A stretch of DNA of 6,197 bases from Amnimonas aquatica (GTDB lineage Bacteria > Pseudomonadota > Gammaproteobacteria > Pseudomonadales > Moraxellaceae), in contig NZ_PTQZ01000103.1 in NCBI RefSeq assembly GCF_002943415.1, positions 1-6,197 of the forward strand. Reading direction: 5' to 3'. Shown here in pieces: positions 4,568-6,197 of this stretch. Within the stretch, counting starts at the first letter, position 1; the number at the start of each line of letters is the position of its first letter. The notes under the pieces were generated by a model, which saw only the letters and a list, made by a program, of their open reading frames with translations, did no database searches and was not told the DNA's origin. Both the position numbers and the translations under genes were made by a program.

Positions 4568-6197
4568 ATGCCGACGGTCTTTCGCCGCGTCAGAGCCCTG
4601 CTTCGGCAGGGCTCTTTCATTCTGGCCGCGCTGCCGCTGTCAGTGACTGCCGCGCCGGTCATCCCCCCCGGCAACGCCGATGCCGGCGCACGGGCCCTGA
4701 CCGCGCTGGCGACCGACCCGTACTGGCATCGCCTGCTGCGCGATCCGTCGCCGGATGACACCCGCTACCGCAGCCAGGCCGACCGCACCGACTTCTTCCT
4801 GTCGCCGCAGGGCGCGCAGGATGCCGGCGCCGAACTCGAGGCCACGCTCGCCGCCTTCGCCGAACCCCGGACCGGCAAGGCCGATGACCATCCCGCCTGC
4901 CGCTTCCCGGCCCGCCACCGCTGGCTGGCGCAGCGCCTGCCCGAAGCCGCCGCGCAATGGCCGCTGGCGGACTGCCCCGAGCTGAAGACCTGGCTGGAAG
5001 CACTGGACACCGCGCAGGTCACCCTGGTGTTCGCCAGCGACTACCTGAACAACCCGTCATCCATGTTCGGCCACACCCTGCTGCGCCTGGATGCCCGCAC
5101 CCAGACCGATGACAACCGCCTGCTCGCCTACGCCATCAACTATTCCGCGCAGACCAACACCAGCAACGGCCTGGAGTTCGCCTGGAAGGGCCTGACCGGC
5201 GGCTACCCCGGTGCGTTCTCGCTGCTGCCCTATTACGAGAAGGTCAAGGAATACAACGACTGGGAAAGTCGCGACCTCTGGGAATACGAGCTGGCCCTGA
5301 CGCAGGATGAAACCGATGCGCTGATCCTGGCCTACTGGGAATGGCGCCAGCTCACCGCGCCCTACTATTTCCTCAGCCGCAACTGCTCCTACGAGCTGCT
5401 CGGCCTGCTTGAAATGGCGCGCCCCGGCCTGCGCCTGCAGGAGCAGTTCCCGGTCCAGGCCATTCCCACCGACACCCTGCGCGCCGTGCTCGACCAGCCC
5501 GGCCTGCTGCGCCGCGTGACCTGGCGCGCCGCCAGCGGCACCCGCCAGCGCGTGGCCGTGGAGCGCAATGCGCCGGCGGTGAACCGCGCCGCGCTGGCGC
5601 TGATGCAGGCCCCGGACAGCCCGGTGCTCGCCACGCTCACGCCCGAGCAGCAGGGCCAGGCACTGGAGACCGCCTACGACGACCTGTACAGCCGCTACAT
5701 CGCGCGCGAAGTGCCGAAGGCGGACACGCCGGAGACCCTGCGACAGCTGCTGGTGATGCGCAGCCGCGTGCCGGTGCCCGACCAGCGCGTGACACCTGTC
5801 CGGCCAGTCGTCGACCCGGCCGGCGGGCACGGCACCAGCCGCTGGGGCGTGGCCGTCGGCCACGATCACGAGGATTTCGCCGTGCTGCGCATCCGGCCGG
5901 CCTACCACGACTGGCTCGATGCCAGCGGCGGTTACCGCGACGGCGCGCGCATCGACTTCCTCGACATCAACCTGCGCGCCGACCACGACGGACTTGGCAT
6001 CGAAGAAGCCACGCTGGTCGGCATCGATTCGCTGGCGCCGGCCAATGGCCTGCGCCAGCCGCTGTCGTGGGCGGTCCGTTTCGGCATCGATCGCGCCCTG
6101 CCCGACCGGCGCGCGCGTCATGACAACCCGCGCCGGCACGCCATGACCGTGCTGGAGGGTGGCGCCGGCCTCAGCCTGCGCGCCGGCCAGGCGCTCT
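4568..6197 (+). CDS. DUF4105 (Lnb N-terminal periplasmic domain-like) protein, 3' end outside window
   Basis: A frame open from ATG 4568 to the window edge gives 543 residues with no stop, so it is partial only because the window ends. The N-terminus has a signal peptide: two Arg at 6-7, a hydrophobic run [11 protein letters not shown], and likely cleavage near VTAA (28-29). The DUF4105 domain spans roughly 120-330, with [22 protein letters not shown] carrying the conserved H169 and [15 protein letters not shown] carrying C273. These are the presumed His/Cys pair of a papain/NlpC-like fold. From about residue 424 the sequence alternates polar and apolar residues in short strands ([22 protein letters not shown]), suggestive of an outer-membrane beta structure. 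To my knowledge DUF4105 is the catalytic periplasmic domain of the Bacteroides lipoprotein N-acyltransferase Lnb; whether this homologue does that is unknown. There is no Shine-Dalgarno before ATG 4568 or the in-frame GTG 4562. Later starts would lose the signal peptide. Confidence 0.88.
   Translation, partial: MPTVFRRVRALLRQGSFILAALPLSVTAAPVIPPGNADAGARALTALATDPYWHRLLRDPSPDDTRYRSQADRTDFFLSPQGAQDAGAELEATLAAFAEPRTGKADDHPACRFPARHRWLAQRLPEAAAQWPLADCPELKTWLEALDTAQVTLVFASDYLNNPSSMFGHTLLRLDARTQTDDNRLLAYAINYSAQTNTSNGLEFAWKGLTGGYPGAFSLLPYYEKVKEYNDWESRDLWEYELALTQDETDALILAYWEWRQLTAPYYFLSRNCSYELLGLLEMARPGLRLQEQFPVQAIPTDTLRAVLDQPGLLRRVTWRAASGTRQRVAVERNAPAVNRAALALMQAPDSPVLATLTPEQQGQALETAYDDLYSRYIAREVPKADTPETLRQLLVMRSRVPVPDQRVTPVRPVVDPAGGHGTSRWGVAVGHDHEDFAVLRIRPAYHDWLDASGGYRDGARIDFLDINLRADHDGLGIEEATLVGIDSLAPANGLRQPLSWAVRFGIDRALPDRRARHDNPRRHAMTVLEGGAGLSLRAGQAL
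4592..4625 (+). terminator. UUCG-loop intrinsic terminator inside the DUF4105 signal-peptide codons (possible attenuator)
   Basis: AGAGCCCTGC (4592-4601), loop TTCG (4602-4605) and GCAGGGCTCT (4606-4615) form a perfect 10-bp stem with the very stable UUCG tetraloop. TTCATTCT follows, giving a T-rich though interrupted tract. It is 38 bases past the DUF3015 stop, the usual place for a terminator. But it lies within codons 9-16 (R9 to S16) of the DUF4105 frame that starts at 4568. It probably ends most DUF3015 transcripts and lets a fraction continue. There is no T-tract on the opposite strand. Confidence 0.75.

Noticed and set aside
5057..6139. A 360-codon open frame on the minus strand opposite the DUF4105 gene
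   Set aside because: Its composition is Val/Gly/Gln/His/Arg-rich, typical of the reverse frame of a G+C-rich gene. It has no recognisable family, and the plus-strand frame has clear DUF4105 motifs.

Overview
The window is a stretch of high-GC (about two-thirds G+C by eye) bacterial chromosome. It carries five protein genes and two short intergenic regions with dense regulatory structure. The gene families (SixA, GpsA, HtpG, a DUF3015 secreted protein and a DUF4105 periplasmic protein), the strong AT-poor codon bias and the E. coli-like promoter elements suggest a gammaproteobacterium. I cannot name a genus from this sequence alone. There are no rRNA, tRNA, CRISPR, transposase, integrase or phage genes.

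Left part, leftward transcription: htpG (1905..3824), a 330-bp intergenic region, gpsA (546..1574), then sixA (13..543), whose start codon lies 2 bp beyond the gpsA stop. gpsA and sixA look like one operon. It is driven by a good sigma-70-type promoter (TTGGCG, 16 bp, TATAAT) whose -10 box lies exactly in the centre of a TGCCCGG/CCGGGCA dyad. htpG has its own promoter, which closely fits the sigma-32 heat-shock consensus (CTTGAG, 14 bp, CACCATAT at 3908..3935).

The htpG-gpsA gap is the most unusual region. It holds two long, perfectly self-complementary hairpins (29-bp and 28-bp arms). They share a conserved inner core (GGAAAAC-TGTAGC...GCGT-GTTTTCC) in opposite orientations, but their outer stems are unrelated in sequence. 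Each outer stem is nevertheless perfectly paired. This looks like an inverted pair of structured repeats (BIME-like or another uncharacterised hairpin family), not ordinary terminators. Nearer gpsA, a second structure would hide the gpsA ribosome-binding site only in transcripts that read through from htpG.

Right part, rightward transcription: a divergent 249-bp intergenic region, then a small exported DUF3015 protein (4074..4553). Fourteen bases later comes a DUF4105 protein (4568 to beyond the window end) with the conserved His (FGHTLLRL) and Cys (NCSYELL) of that papain-like family. A textbook UUCG hairpin with a T-rich tail, positioned like the terminator of the DUF3015 gene, lies inside the signal-peptide codons of the DUF4105 gene. 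It may be a transcription-attenuating element that sets the ratio of the two products.

The genes themselves are ordinary: phospholipid precursor synthesis (gpsA), phosphohistidine signalling (sixA), heat-shock chaperone (htpG) and two cell-envelope proteins of poorly known role. The novelty lies in the nucleic-acid structures between and inside them.
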